From: Acidobacterium sp.
GTDB taxonomy: Bacteria > Acidobacteriota > Terriglobia > Terriglobales > Acidobacteriaceae
Length of the DNA stretch: 48,279 nt
Reading direction: 5' to 3'
Assembly: GCA_003167515.1 (NCBI GenBank)
Contig: PMSS01000069.1
Location: 1-48,279 of the forward strand
Shown here: positions 18,439-28,674 of the stretch, piece by piece
Layout of the letters: every line of letters starts with the position of its first letter
Numbering within the stretch: position 1 is the stretch's first letter
Program-made: the position numbers and the translations under genes
The notes under the pieces: model-generated
Database searches by the model: none
The model's input: only the letters and a program-made list of their open reading frames with translations
What the model was told of the DNA's origin: nothing

Positions 18439-19640
18439 AATCCGAAGGAGTTCGACAGCGCGATGTGAATCGGCCCCTTCTGCGGCGTGTTCGGCACGTA
18501 GTTCAGCACGCACTCCGGATCGACGTTGTCGAGATTCGCCGTTGGCGGAGCAGTCTGGTTGATCAGCGCCAGAATCGTGATGCCGGCCTCGAGTCCTCCT
18601 GCGCCACCCAGCAAATGCCCGGTCATGGACTTCGTCGAGCTGACCTTCAATGTGTGACTCGTCGCATGCTCGCCGAAGATGCGCTGCATGGCCTTCGACT
18701 CCACCACATCGCCCAGCGTCGTCGAGGTGGCATGCGCGTTCACGTAGTCCACCTGTTGCGGCTCGATCTTCGCGGACTTCAGAGCGTTGGCCATGGCGCG
18801 GAAGCAGCCGTCGCCGTCTACCGGCATGCCTGTGATGTGGTACGCGTCGGCGCTCATCCCGTAGCCGATAATCTCCGCGAGAATCTTCGCCCCGCGCGAC
18901 TTCGCGTGCTCCAGCTCTTCGAGGATCAGAATCCCCGCGCCCTCGCCGACGACAAATCCATCGCGATCCTTATCGAAGGGCCGGCAGGCGTGCGCAGGAT
19001 CGTCGTTGCGCGTCGAGAGTGCCCGCATCGCGGCAAATCCGCCAACGCCCATCGGTGTGATCGCCGCCTCCGAGCCGCCTGCGATCATCACATCGGCGTC
19101 GCCGCGCTCGATGATCCGATACGCATCGCCAATGGAGTGAGCGCTGGTAGTGCAGGCGGTCGCGGTCGCCTCGTTCGGACCCTTCGCGCCATAGCGAATG
19201 CTCACCTGTCCTGCCGCCAGGTTGATGATGGCTGCCGGTATGAAAAAGGGAGAGATCTTGCGCGGGCCGCCCTGCAGCATATTGTTGTGCTCGCGCTCGA
19301 TAACGTCGAATCCGCCGATGCCCGAGCCGATGAAGACGCCGACCCGTTCGGCATTGGCCGGCGTGACCTTGAGCCCGGAGCTCTCCATCGCCTCGTGCGT
19401 CGCCGCCAGCGCCAGATGGATAAAGCGTCCCATCTTGCGCGCTTCCTTCTTGTCCACGAATTGCAGAGGGTCGAAGTTTTTAACTTCGGCGGCGAACGTG
19501 ACAGAAAAGGCGGTGGTGTCGAAGCTCGTGATCGTGGCGATCCCGCTTTTTGCCGCCAGCAGGTTGTTCCAGATCTCGGGAGCTGTATGGCCTACGCCGG
19601 ATATCAGCCCGAGCCCGGTGACAACGACACGTCGTTGCAA
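18396..19640 (-). CDS. fabF: Beta-ketoacyl-ACP synthase II
   Basis: RRVVVTGLGLISGVGHTAPEIWNNLLAAKSGI; ACTTSAHSIGDAYRII; NAHATSTTLGD; SNSFGFGGTNGSLIFRRWE. Confidence 0.96.
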   Translation of the reverse strand: MQRRVVVTGLGLISGVGHTAPEIWNNLLAAKSGIATITSFDTTAFSVTFAAEVKNFDPLQFVDKKEARKMGRFIHLALAATHEAMESSGLKVTPANAERVGVFIGSGIGGFDVIEREHNNMLQGGPRKISPFFIPAAIINLAAGQVSIRYGAKGPNEATATACTTSAHSIGDAYRIIERGDADVMIAGGSEAAITPMGVGGFAAMRALSTRNDDPAHACRPFDKDRDGFVVGEGAGILILEELEHAKSRGAKILAEIIGYGMSADAYHITGMPVDGDGCFRAMANALKSAKIEPQQVDYVNAHATSTTLGDVVESKAMQRIFGEHATSHTLKVSSTKSMTGHLLGGAGGLEAGITILALINQTAPPTANLDNVDPECVLNYVPNTPQKGPIHIALSNSFGFGGTNGSLIFRRWE

Positions 19641-19642
19641 GT

Positions 19643-19891
19643 TTACTTGCCGCCTTTCGCGTTCTTATCGATGTAATCGATCGCGTCTTTGACGGTCTTG
19701 ATCTTCTCGGCGTCCTCGTCGGGAATTTCGAGGTCGAAGGCTTCCTCAAACTGCATTACCAGCTCGACCACGTCGAGTGAGTCCGCGCCCAGATCTTCCT
19801 GGAACGAAGCAGTGGGTGTCACCTCGGCTTCGTCCACCTGCAGCTGCTCGACAATGATCTGCTTAACCTTTTCTTCCACACCTGATGCCAT
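19643..19891 (-). CDS. acpP: Acyl carrier protein
   Basis: [36 protein letters not shown], phosphopantetheine DSL motif. Confidence 0.96.
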   Translation of the reverse strand: MASGVEEKVKQIIVEQLQVDEAEVTPTASFQEDLGADSLDVVELVMQFEEAFDLEIPDEDAEKIKTVKDAIDYIDKNAKGGK

Positions 19892-20181
19892 GCGTCTCTC
19901 CTGTGGTACTCCGTTCACGTTGATGCTGAAATCGGGAGGGGGGGATGTGACGCCTCCGCGCGCGGGCGCCTAGGTTCGGTGCGAACACACCGGGCCGCAG
20001 CTCCGAAATTCCAAGTCTACTGACGCCTCCTGGTAGTGTAAAGCGGATGGAAGGCCAGGCGGCGTCTTACTCAAAGCCATGATGCGCCGTGGCGGGAAAG
20101 GACTCAGGCCGCGGCATCTGCTACCGTGAAGAATCCCCGCAGCAACTGCGCCAAAAGATCGCCCAACGGAGGACTCAGCGA

Positions 20182-21870
20182 ATGACTGCAATCAGGCCGG
20201 GCCTTGTTTCTCTGCTCTGCGCAATTATCTCTGTCGCTGCCCCCGCGCAGGACCGCTCCTATGGGCGATCGGTCGTCTCCACGCCCTACGGCATTGTGGC
20301 CACCACCTGGGTGCAGGCTTCGCAGGCCGGGGCGCGCATCCTTGAGCAGGGCGGCTCTGCCATCGATGCGGCCATCGCTGCCAATGCGGTTCTCAACGTC
20401 TCAGAGCCCATGACGAACGGCATGGGGGGCGACCTCTTCGCTATTTACTGGGAGGCGAAAACCGGCAGGCTCTACGGCCTGAACGCGAGCGGCTGGGCTC
20501 CGCAGGCGCTGACGATTGAGCACCTCAAGGCGAAAGGCGTTACCTCCATGCCGCAGACGGGCATCGATTCCGTCACGGTTCCCGGCATGGTCGATGGCTG
20601 GACGAAGCTGCATGCCCGATGGGGCAAGCTTCCGTGGCACGAGCTCTTCGAGCCCGCTATTTTCTATGCGGATCATGGCATCACCGTCCCCGAGATGATC
20701 CACGACTACTGGGCGCCTTTGGATGCGGAACTCCGCGCGAACGCCGAAAGCCGCCGCGTTTTTCTTCCCAACGACCAGGTTCCCGCCACGGGCCAGCTTT
20801 TCTTCGATCCCGAGCTTGCCAACGCGCTCCGCCTGATCGCCGACCATGGCGAAGATGCTTTCTATAAGGGAGCCATCGGTCAGGCCATTCTGAAGACGTC
20901 GGGCGAGCAGGGCGGCACGATGACCGCGGACGATCTGGCGCAATACTCGGCGGAGTGGGTTGAGCCGATCCACACAACCTACCGCGATTGGACCATCTAC
21001 GAAATTCCGCCCAACGGCGACGGCATGGCTGCGCTTGAAATGCTTAACATCATGGGGCAGTTTCCTCCCGATCCCGCCGGCCCGCACAGCTCCGGTGAGT
21101 TGCACACCCGCATCGAGGCCATGAAGCTCGCGTATGCCGATGTGAAGGCTTACGATGGCGATCCGCGGTTTGCCAAAATTCCTGTGGACCAGCTGCTCTC
21201 GAAGTCCTTCGCCGCGACCCGTGCCAAAAGCATCGACCCCGCCCGCGCCAACTGCAGCGTCGCGCCCGGATCCCTCTCCGGCAGCGACACCACCTACCTC
21301 ACCGTAGTGGACAGCGACGGCAACATCCTCTCCTTCATCCAGAGCAATTACTCCTCCTTCGGTTCCGGCATCACCGTCGACGGCATGGGCTTCGTTCTGC
21401 AGAACCGCGGCGGGCTGTTTTCCCTCAACCCGCAATCGCCCAACGCGCTCGCCGGCCGCAAGCGGCCGCTCCACACCATCATTCCCGGCTTCATGCAGCG
21501 CGGGGACGAGCATATCGGCTTCGGCATCATGGGTGGGTGGAATCAGCCGCTGGCCCACGCTCAGTTCGTCTCGAACCTGGTTGATTACCACATGAACATC
21601 CAGGGCGCTCTGGAGGAACCCCGCTTTACCGTCAACGCCAAACTGGGCTGCAACATCGTCATCGAGTCGCGGGTCACGCCGGCCTCCATCGATGCGCTCA
21701 CGAAGATGGGCCATGTCCTCGAAGTCCGCAAGGAGTACACGACCGCGATGGGCAGGGGCCAGGCCGTCCTCCACAACAGCGCGACGGGCATCAACTACGG
21801 AGCCTCCGACCCGCGCGCCGACGGCGCCGCCATCCCGGAGTCGCCAAAATTTCCGGGCACGGGTCACTGA
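20182..21870 (+). CDS. ggt: Gamma-glutamyltransferase
   Basis: Signal peptide; GGSAIDAAIAANAVLNVSEPMTNGMGGDLFA; autoprocessing-type region SGSDTTYLTVVDSDGN. Confidence 0.92.
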   Translation: MTAIRPGLVSLLCAIISVAAPAQDRSYGRSVVSTPYGIVATTWVQASQAGARILEQGGSAIDAAIAANAVLNVSEPMTNGMGGDLFAIYWEAKTGRLYGLNASGWAPQALTIEHLKAKGVTSMPQTGIDSVTVPGMVDGWTKLHARWGKLPWHELFEPAIFYADHGITVPEMIHDYWAPLDAELRANAESRRVFLPNDQVPATGQLFFDPELANALRLIADHGEDAFYKGAIGQAILKTSGEQGGTMTADDLAQYSAEWVEPIHTTYRDWTIYEIPPNGDGMAALEMLNIMGQFPPDPAGPHSSGELHTRIEAMKLAYADVKAYDGDPRFAKIPVDQLLSKSFAATRAKSIDPARANCSVAPGSLSGSDTTYLTVVDSDGNILSFIQSNYSSFGSGITVDGMGFVLQNRGGLFSLNPQSPNALAGRKRPLHTIIPGFMQRGDEHIGFGIMGGWNQPLAHAQFVSNLVDYHMNIQGALEEPRFTVNAKLGCNIVIESRVTPASIDALTKMGHVLEVRKEYTTAMGRGQAVLHNSATGINYGASDPRADGAAIPESPKFPGTGH

Positions 21871-21875
21871 GCACC

Positions 21876-21915
21876 CAGCACCTGGATCACCTTTGCAGCA
21901 CCCGGATCACCTTTG
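21876..21915. repeat. Two-unit 20-bp tandem repeat
   Basis: CAGCACCTGGATCACCTTTG / CAGCACCCGGATCACCTTTG, one mismatch. Confidence 0.85.
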
Positions 21916-21991
21916 CCCAGAACGGGAATCAGCCTGGTTAACTCTAAAAAATACGTCCGCCCCAAAGCCATTTCGGGGTTATAGTCTTCGA

Positions 21992-22540
21992 ATGCTTCCC
22001 ATCACAGCGGTGTTGGCCGGGGTGGCCCTTGGTGCGCTCGCGGCGTGGCTCCTCGCGGGCTGGCGCTACGCCGCCGAGATCGCCCGGACCGGACGTGCGC
22101 TGGACGCGGCTCTTCGTGACAAGCAATCCGCTGAAACGGCGAAGGCTGTTTTGCAGGGCAAACTCGACGCGATGGAACAAATGAGAGGGTCGATGAAGGA
22201 GACCTTCGACTCCCTGGCGGCCAAGGCTCTGCAGGACAACAACCGGAACTTCCTCGCCATTGCGCAACTGGAGCTTGGAAGACAGCAGTCATTCGCCACC
22301 AGCAACCTCGATCACCGAGAGAAGGCCATCGCCAATCTGCTGACGCCGATTCAGGAGAAGTTCGACGAATTCCAGGAGAAAGTGGCGAGTCTCGAAAAAG
22401 ACAACATCGAAGCCCGCACCGAATTGAAGGCGCAGATCGAAAATCTCCGCTCCCTTAACGAGCTGTTGAGATGGGCGGCCTCCGAGGTGTCAGACCCCAC
22501 CACGGAAAAGCGTCCGGTTGCCCAGCGGCTGTCGGCTTAG
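21992..22540 (+). CDS. Truncated RmuC paralogue (TM plus coiled-coil only)
   Basis: 182 aa; MKETFDSLAAKALQDNNRNFLAIAQLELGRQQ parallels MQDSFDSLAFKALQRNNQTFLDLAKEKLGAQQ of the next gene; lacks the nuclease-like domain. Confidence 0.75.
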   Translation: MLPITAVLAGVALGALAAWLLAGWRYAAEIARTGRALDAALRDKQSAETAKAVLQGKLDAMEQMRGSMKETFDSLAAKALQDNNRNFLAIAQLELGRQQSFATSNLDHREKAIANLLTPIQEKFDEFQEKVASLEKDNIEARTELKAQIENLRSLNELLRWAASEVSDPTTEKRPVAQRLSA

Positions 22541-22663
22541 CAAAGACCTGGCGATCGCTGCGGATCAGATCCCCGGGGGAAATTCAAACCCAGGGGGAAT
22601 CAAGCCGGTTAACTCTGGAAAACCTGGCCTTTTGCGGCGGCGCGACGGCGTTAGACTCAGGCC

Positions 22664-24043
22664 ATGCTCCTCCCCGCATTGGCCCTCTTCGCCGGTTTAG
22701 TTGTCGGTGCGCTCATCACCTGGCTGGTCGCCGGCAATCGCGCAAACGCCGAACGCCAGCGCGCAGAATCGCTTGCCGCCGAGCTGGTTGAGAAAAATCG
22801 GGCGCTCGATGCGGAGCGCGCTCATGCGTCGATGCTCGAAAAAGAGGCGGCTCGGCTCGAAGAACGTCTCAAGGCCGAGAAGGAAGCTCTCGAACAAGCC
22901 CGCAAGTCGATGCAGGATTCCTTCGATTCTCTGGCCTTCAAAGCTTTGCAGCGAAACAACCAAACGTTCCTGGATTTGGCGAAGGAGAAGCTGGGCGCAC
23001 AACAGGCGGACGCGGAACAGGCCCTCGAAACCAAAGAGACCGCAATCAAGACGCTTCTAAAGCCTGTGGGAGAGGCGCTCGAAAAGCTCCGGGCCACAAC
23101 TCAGGATCTCGAAGTTAAACGCGAAGGGGCGTATGAGGCGGTCCTGGGAGCGGTAAAGGGCGTTGCCGAAGTCAGCGATCGTCTCGGCGCCGGCACGCGC
23201 CAGCTCATGGAAGCGTTGCGTCGCCCGCAGGTGCGCGGCAACTGGGGCCAGGAGCAGCTGGAGCGTTGCATCGAGTATGCCGGCATGGTCGAGCATGTCT
23301 CCTTCGATAAGGAAGTCGTGACGGCGGAAGGCATGCGCCCGGACTGCGTCGTGCACCTTCCCAACGATCGCAAAATCGTCATTGACGTGAAAACGCCGCT
23401 GGAAGCGTTGCTGAACGCCGGCAACTGCACCGACGAGGCCGATCGCGAACTTTGGCTGGCTGCGCACGCCCGCAACGTCCGCGATCACCTGAAGAGTCTC
23501 TCCCTGAAGGCCTACTCGAAGCAGTTCCGCGACTCCCCGGATTTCATCGTGTGCTTTCTTCCCAGCGAAGCTTCGTTTAGCGCGGCGCTCGAACAGGACG
23601 CCGATCTGATCGAGTATGCCAGCAGGGCCAATGTGATACTCGCCACGCCGACGACGCTTATCGCACTCCTTAAAGCGGTCGCCTACGGTTGGCAGCAGAT
23701 GGAAGTGACCCGCAATGCCATCGCCATTCAGGACGCGGCGAAAAAGCTCTATGAGAAGCTGACCACAGCTCGAAATTACTTCGATCGGCTGGGTAATTCG
23801 CTAAAGAATTCGATGACTCAATACAACAGTCTCGTGGGATGTGTGGAAGGCCGCGACAGCATCTTCGATCAGGCCCGCAGGATGCATGAATTGGGAATCG
23901 GCGAGGACGAAATTGCAGAGACTGCGCCCATTCTGGAGCCCACCGCGCGCGAGCTGAAGGCCGATGACTGGCAGCCGGATCCGCAGATAGAGCTCGACCT
24001 GGCCGCGGTCGCCGAAGAAAACACGGTGGGCCAAACGAAATAG
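22664..24043 (+). CDS. rmuC: DNA recombination protein RmuC
   Basis: N-terminal TM, coiled coil, GNWGQEQLERCIEYAGM, DCVVHLPNDRKIVIDVKTPLEA. Confidence 0.93.
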   Translation: MLLPALALFAGLVVGALITWLVAGNRANAERQRAESLAAELVEKNRALDAERAHASMLEKEAARLEERLKAEKEALEQARKSMQDSFDSLAFKALQRNNQTFLDLAKEKLGAQQADAEQALETKETAIKTLLKPVGEALEKLRATTQDLEVKREGAYEAVLGAVKGVAEVSDRLGAGTRQLMEALRRPQVRGNWGQEQLERCIEYAGMVEHVSFDKEVVTAEGMRPDCVVHLPNDRKIVIDVKTPLEALLNAGNCTDEADRELWLAAHARNVRDHLKSLSLKAYSKQFRDSPDFIVCFLPSEASFSAALEQDADLIEYASRANVILATPTTLIALLKAVAYGWQQMEVTRNAIAIQDAAKKLYEKLTTARNYFDRLGNSLKNSMTQYNSLVGCVEGRDSIFDQARRMHELGIGEDEIAETAPILEPTARELKADDWQPDPQIELDLAAVAEENTVGQTK

Positions 24044-24113
24044 CCCGGCGCTTGTTCCCGCGGCGTTGGATGCTGAAAGCGAGCCTTGCAGCAACACGAC
24101 CGGCTACCCGGAA

Positions 24114-24692
24114 TCAGGGCTCTGGCACATCGATTGCGAACGCCTGGCGAACGCGCTCCCAGGTGACGAAAAAATCCTCCGGCAGAACGCGCGTCTCGCC
24201 CACCACCGTCATGAAATTCGTGTCGCCCGCCCATCGGGGCAGAGCATGGAGGTGCAGATGCGCGGCGACGCCGGCTCCGGCCGACTTGCCCAGGTTGAGT
24301 CCGAAATTGAATCCATCCGGCCGATATACCTCATTCAGGGCCACCTCGGAACGCTGCGCCAGGCGCGTCATCTCTTGAACTGTTTCGCCGGGAAGCGCCG
24401 CCAGCGAAGCCTGGTGCTCGTACGGCACCACCATGATGTGGCCGGAGGTGTACGGAAATCGATTGACACAGATGTAATTGTGTTTCGCCCGCAGCACAAT
24501 GCCGGCGGCGCGCTCGGCCGCGGTGCGGTCCATGCCGTGCTCAGTCGCGTAATCCGCGGCCGCGATCATGTTGCAGAAGACGCAGCCCGTATCCCCGGGC
24601 CATGCGTAAAGCTCTTCAGGAATGCCCGCCCGCTTCTTCCTGTCCCCTTCGGTGACGTAGTTATAGCGCCACGGTGTCCACAGGTAGTCCAC
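24114..24692 (-). CDS. HIT family protein
   Basis: GCVFCNMI; AGVAAHLHLHALPRW (HxHxH); GTG start. Confidence 0.88.
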   Translation of the reverse strand: MDYLWTPWRYNYVTEGDRKKRAGIPEELYAWPGDTGCVFCNMIAAADYATEHGMDRTAAERAAGIVLRAKHNYICVNRFPYTSGHIMVVPYEHQASLAALPGETVQEMTRLAQRSEVALNEVYRPDGFNFGLNLGKSAGAGVAAHLHLHALPRWAGDTNFMTVVGETRVLPEDFFVTWERVRQAFAIDVPEP

Positions 24693-24727
24693 GGGCGAAG
24701 TATATCCCGAGGCTGCGACGGGCCAGG

Positions 24728-26272
24728 TTAGCGCGGGAGCGTCACTTCCGTCTGCAGCGCCTGCACCTTGCTGTGCTTCGTCGAATAGGTGAAGTAGATC
24801 ACCAGACCGATGACCAGCCAGATGCCGACCACCTCCCAGGTGAGCAGGGGCAAATTGACCATGAGATAAAACGCGCTGATCACGCCGAGGATGGGAATGA
24901 GTGGCACCATCGGGGTGCGGAAGGGGCGCTCCATGTCGGGATGGCGCACGCGGAGCACCCACACGCCGGCTGAGACGATGGCGAAGGCCAGCAGCGTGCC
25001 CATGTTGACCAGCTCGGCCAGCTTCCCGATAGGGAGGAACGCCGGCAGGAACGCCACGATCGTTCCCACAACGATGTTCGAGATCCACGGAGTGCGGAAT
25101 TTCGGATGAATATCGCTCGCCCACTTCCACAGCAGCCCATCGCGGGACATCGAGAAGAACACACGGCTCTGGCCGAGCAGCATCACCAGCATCACGGTAC
25201 CGAGGCCGAAGACCGCGCCGATCTTCACCAGCAGGCTGCCCCACGTCACGCCCGTTGCATCGATGCCCAGCGCCACAGGCTGCGCCACGTTCAGCTCGCG
25301 GTAGTTCACCAGGCCCGTCAGCGTCAGCGAAACGGCGATGTAGAGGATGGTGCAGATCACCAGCGATCCCAGGATGCCGATGGGCATATCCCGCTGCGGA
25401 TTCTTCGCTTCCTGAGCAGCGGTTGAAACCGCGTCGAATCCGATGTAGGCGAAGAAGACCGACGATGCGCCGGCGACGATGCCGTTGATGCCGAACGCGC
25501 CTCGACCCTGACTGGGGGGGATGAACGGATGCCAGTTGGCAGCGGCCAGGTGCGGATGGTGGAAGAGGAAGTTGATGCCGAGAACGAGGAAAATACCGAC
25601 CACAGCAAGCTTGACGAAGACGATCCCGGAGTTCAGGTTGGCGGATTCCTTGATGCCGCGAACGAGAACGGCGGTGACACCGACGATGGCGAAGAACGCG
25701 ACCAGATTACAGATGCCGACGACGTGCGGCAGGCCCGTCGTTGCAACATTCATGGGCAGCGACATGGCCGGCATCCAGTTGCCGTGATAGAGGTAAATGT
25801 CGTTGCCGTACGTCGTGGTGAAGCGGGCCAGACCCGGGCTGGGCGTGAAGCCGAGTTGCGAGAGCAGACTGAGAAAATAGCCCGACCAACCCGAAGCCAC
25901 TGTAGCCGCGCCAAACGCGTACTCCAGACACAGGTCCCAGCCGATGATCCACGCCACCAGCTCGCCCAGCGTAGCGTAGCCGTACGTATAGGCTGAACCA
26001 GCAATCGGGATGATGGACGCGAACTCCGCGTAGCAGAGGCCAGCGAAGGCGCAGGTGATGCCCGCGACGACGAAGCTCAGCGCGACCGCGGGACCTGCAT
26101 GCAGAGCAGCCGCCTGCCCCGTGAGCACAAAGATGCCCGCGCCGATAATGGCGCCGATTCCCAGCGTGATGAGATTGACCGGACCGAGCGAGCGCCGCAG
26201 CGTGTGCTCGCCTTCCTCACCGGCTTCCTTACTCAGAAGGGAAAGGGGCTTGACGGCAAAAAGCTTAACCAT
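24728..26272 (-). CDS. APC-family amino acid permease
   Basis: LGIGAIIGAGIFVLTG; about 12 TM segments; VFFAYIGFDAVSTAAQEAKNPQRDMP. Confidence 0.9.
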   Translation of the reverse strand: MVKLFAVKPLSLLSKEAGEEGEHTLRRSLGPVNLITLGIGAIIGAGIFVLTGQAAALHAGPAVALSFVVAGITCAFAGLCYAEFASIIPIAGSAYTYGYATLGELVAWIIGWDLCLEYAFGAATVASGWSGYFLSLLSQLGFTPSPGLARFTTTYGNDIYLYHGNWMPAMSLPMNVATTGLPHVVGICNLVAFFAIVGVTAVLVRGIKESANLNSGIVFVKLAVVGIFLVLGINFLFHHPHLAAANWHPFIPPSQGRGAFGINGIVAGASSVFFAYIGFDAVSTAAQEAKNPQRDMPIGILGSLVICTILYIAVSLTLTGLVNYRELNVAQPVALGIDATGVTWGSLLVKIGAVFGLGTVMLVMLLGQSRVFFSMSRDGLLWKWASDIHPKFRTPWISNIVVGTIVAFLPAFLPIGKLAELVNMGTLLAFAIVSAGVWVLRVRHPDMERPFRTPMVPLIPILGVISAFYLMVNLPLLTWEVVGIWLVIGLVIYFTYSTKHSKVQALQTEVTLPR

Positions 26273-27863
26273 TCTCGGCTGTTCCTCCTGGAATTTCCCC
26301 GGACGACGAGGCCGGCTGCGAATCGGAAACCGCTTTGCGGGACCACACGGCAAACACTGGAATGCCCAGCAGCACGATCACCAGTCCCGGCCATGTGTAC
26401 TGCGGTTTGTAGCGCAATAATACGATACAAATCCACGCCGCCATCAAAATATAGATGGCAGGCAGCACCGGATACCCGATCGCCCGATACGGCCGCTCCG
26501 CCTCAGGCCGCTTCGCCCGCAGCACAAACAGGCACAGGATGGTCAGGATGTAGAAGATCAGCTCCGTGCAGATGATGTAGTCGAGGAGCTGCCCGTACGA
26601 TCCGGAGATGCAGAGCACGCAGGTCCACAGCGCCTGCACGATCAGCGCCGCTACCGGCGTATGCCACCTGGGGTGCAACTTCCCGGCGGCCTTGAAGAAG
26701 AGCCCATCGCGGCTCATCGCGTAATACACACGAGCGCCGGCCAGGGTGAGGCCATTCGCACAGCCGAAGGTGGAAATCAGAATCGCGCCCGCCATCAGGT
26801 AGGCACCGGCGTGGGAGAAAATCTGCTGCAGCGCCGCTGTGGCCACGCGATCTTCCGAGGCATATTGAATCCCGCGCGCCGCGATGGTTGTCCCCTGCGG
26901 ATCGCCGTGCAGCGGCAGCGCCATCAGGTAGACAAAGTTCGCCAGGATGTAGAGCCCCAGCACCAGCGTTGTGCCCATCGCCAGCGACAGCGGAAGATTT
27001 CTCTTAGGATTCCGCACCTCGCCCGCTGTGTAGGTCACGTTGTTCCACGCATCGGCCGAAAACAGCGAGCCCGTCTGCACCACAGCCAGAATCGTCAGCA
27101 GACCCACCATCGCCATCGGTCCGCCTACTCCCACCTGCACGGCGTGCATGCTGTGCCAGCCCGCCCAGAAATTTGCTCCAAAATTTGCGTGGATCGCGGC
27201 CGCATTCCGGCCGAAGAAGATGCCCAGAATCACCAGCCCCAGCACAGCAGCGGTCTTTGCCGTCGTAAAGACGTTCTGGACGAGAGCGCCGAGCTTTACG
27301 CCGAAGATGTTTACCACAGCGAGCAACAGGATGATCACGATGCCCGCGAGGTTCGCGGTGCTCAAGCCGATGTCCATGTTGCCCAGCACCATCGGCCCGA
27401 CTTTCCACGCCGGAACCCGCCCAATGTGCCAAACCCAGTTTGTCGTCGAAACCGAAGGGAAGAAGACGCCGAGAAATTTGCCGAACGCCACGGCCACGGC
27501 CGCGATCGTCCCCGTCTGGATCACGAGAAACAGGGTCCATCCAAACAGGAATCCCCAGATGCGCCCCAGCGCTTCGCGCAGATAGATGTATTGTCCGCCC
27601 GCGCCCGGCATCATCGCCGCCAGTTCGCCATAACTGAGCGCGCCGATGATGGTCATCACCGCCGTAACAAGCCACGCGCCGATCAGCAACGCGGGCGATC
27701 CCACGCCGCGGCTGATATCCGCGGGGACAAGGAAGATGCCCGACCCGATCATCGACCCGACGACGATCGCCGTCGCGCTGAAGAGGCCAAGGCTCGCTAC
27801 AAAGCCTGTTTTCCCCTCCGGTTTTCCGGAAGAAGGAGCCGAAGTGGCGGACGGGGAACTCAC
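26265..27863 (-). CDS. APC-family amino acid permease
   Basis: VVGSMIGSGIFLVPADI; multiple TM segments; GTG start; overlaps the next permease by 8 nt. Confidence 0.88.
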   Translation of the reverse strand: MSSPSATSAPSSGKPEGKTGFVASLGLFSATAIVVGSMIGSGIFLVPADISRGVGSPALLIGAWLVTAVMTIIGALSYGELAAMMPGAGGQYIYLREALGRIWGFLFGWTLFLVIQTGTIAAVAVAFGKFLGVFFPSVSTTNWVWHIGRVPAWKVGPMVLGNMDIGLSTANLAGIVIILLLAVVNIFGVKLGALVQNVFTTAKTAAVLGLVILGIFFGRNAAAIHANFGANFWAGWHSMHAVQVGVGGPMAMVGLLTILAVVQTGSLFSADAWNNVTYTAGEVRNPKRNLPLSLAMGTTLVLGLYILANFVYLMALPLHGDPQGTTIAARGIQYASEDRVATAALQQIFSHAGAYLMAGAILISTFGCANGLTLAGARVYYAMSRDGLFFKAAGKLHPRWHTPVAALIVQALWTCVLCISGSYGQLLDYIICTELIFYILTILCLFVLRAKRPEAERPYRAIGYPVLPAIYILMAAWICIVLLRYKPQYTWPGLVIVLLGIPVFAVWSRKAVSDSQPASSSGEIPGGTAENG

Positions 27864-27876
27864 GTGTCCTACAGTT

Positions 27877-28572
27877 CTACTTGAAAATTTCGAGAAAGTC
27901 TTTCGCTGATTGCGCTGGCGACGGCCCCAGCCGCCCGCCCATCCCAAAAATCGCGGAAATCACCGCCATGGAGTCCGCGCCTGCCTCGTAGACCGCTGGC
28001 GCGTTCTCTCTGGTGATTCCGCCAATCGCAACCAGAGGCTTATCGGTCAGCGCACTTGCCCGCCGCACGCCTTCGAGGCCGATCACCGGGGAAGTATCGA
28101 ACTTGCTGGCCGTCGCAAACACCGGCCCAATGGCGATATAGTCCACCGGTTCGGCATCCGCGACGATAACCTGCTGGTCAGTATGGGTCGAGAACCCCAC
28201 CATGGCCATTGACCCCACCAACAAACGTGCCTGCTTCGGTGACAAATCGTCCTGACCGATATGAATCCCGTCCCATCCTGCCTCGTTCACCAGCGCAGCG
28301 CGGTCGTTCAGGATGAGCTGCATCTGGTTCGGGCCCGCTGCCTCCCGCATTGCCAGCGCGTCTGCGGATACCACGGCGTCTGCGTCGCGCTTATTCCGAT
28401 ACTGCAGGATCTCGACGCCCGCATCGGACAGCTCCCGCACCAGCCGGCGCAGCAGATTACGGCGCTTGTCGGAGTCTGCGTCCACGCCCCGCAACACCAG
28501 CTCCGCATCGAGGATCGGATACAGCCTCGGAAAACGTCCCCTATCGCCCCTGCTCCACCGAATCTGATCCAT
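27877..28572 (-). CDS. thiE: Thiamine-phosphate synthase
   Basis: ILQYRNKR; ILNDRAALVNEAGWDGIHIGQDDL; DYIAIGPVFATASK; VAIGGI. Confidence 0.92.
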   Translation of the reverse strand: MDQIRWSRGDRGRFPRLYPILDAELVLRGVDADSDKRRNLLRRLVRELSDAGVEILQYRNKRDADAVVSADALAMREAAGPNQMQLILNDRAALVNEAGWDGIHIGQDDLSPKQARLLVGSMAMVGFSTHTDQQVIVADAEPVDYIAIGPVFATASKFDTSPVIGLEGVRRASALTDKPLVAIGGITRENAPAVYEAGADSMAVISAIFGMGGRLGPSPAQSAKDFLEIFK

Positions 28573-28674
28573 CATGAGTCGCCTTTGCGCAGACGCGTGG
28601 GCAGAGAAAAGCCCTGCCACGCAGCAGCGTAACAGGGCCTGTTTTTTCCGATGTGTTATAGCGGTCGGGCCGAA

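Noticed and set aside
18390-19676. 428-aa plus-strand ORF opposite fabF
   Set aside because: Shadow ORF of fabF.
20401-21867. 488-aa minus-strand ORF opposite ggt
   Set aside because: Shadow ORF of ggt.
22559-22572. 14-bp identity TGCGGATCAGATCC also at 35904-35917
   Set aside because: Contains the short palindrome GGATCAGATCC; matches of this length are expected by chance in a 48-kb GC-rich window.
28590-28645. GCCCTG...CAGGGC followed by TTTTTT near thiE, considered as a TPP riboswitch or terminator
   Set aside because: Lacks TPP consensus (CTGAGA, ACCTGATC); stem is short with a 16-nt loop, and it lies upstream of thiE on the opposite orientation.
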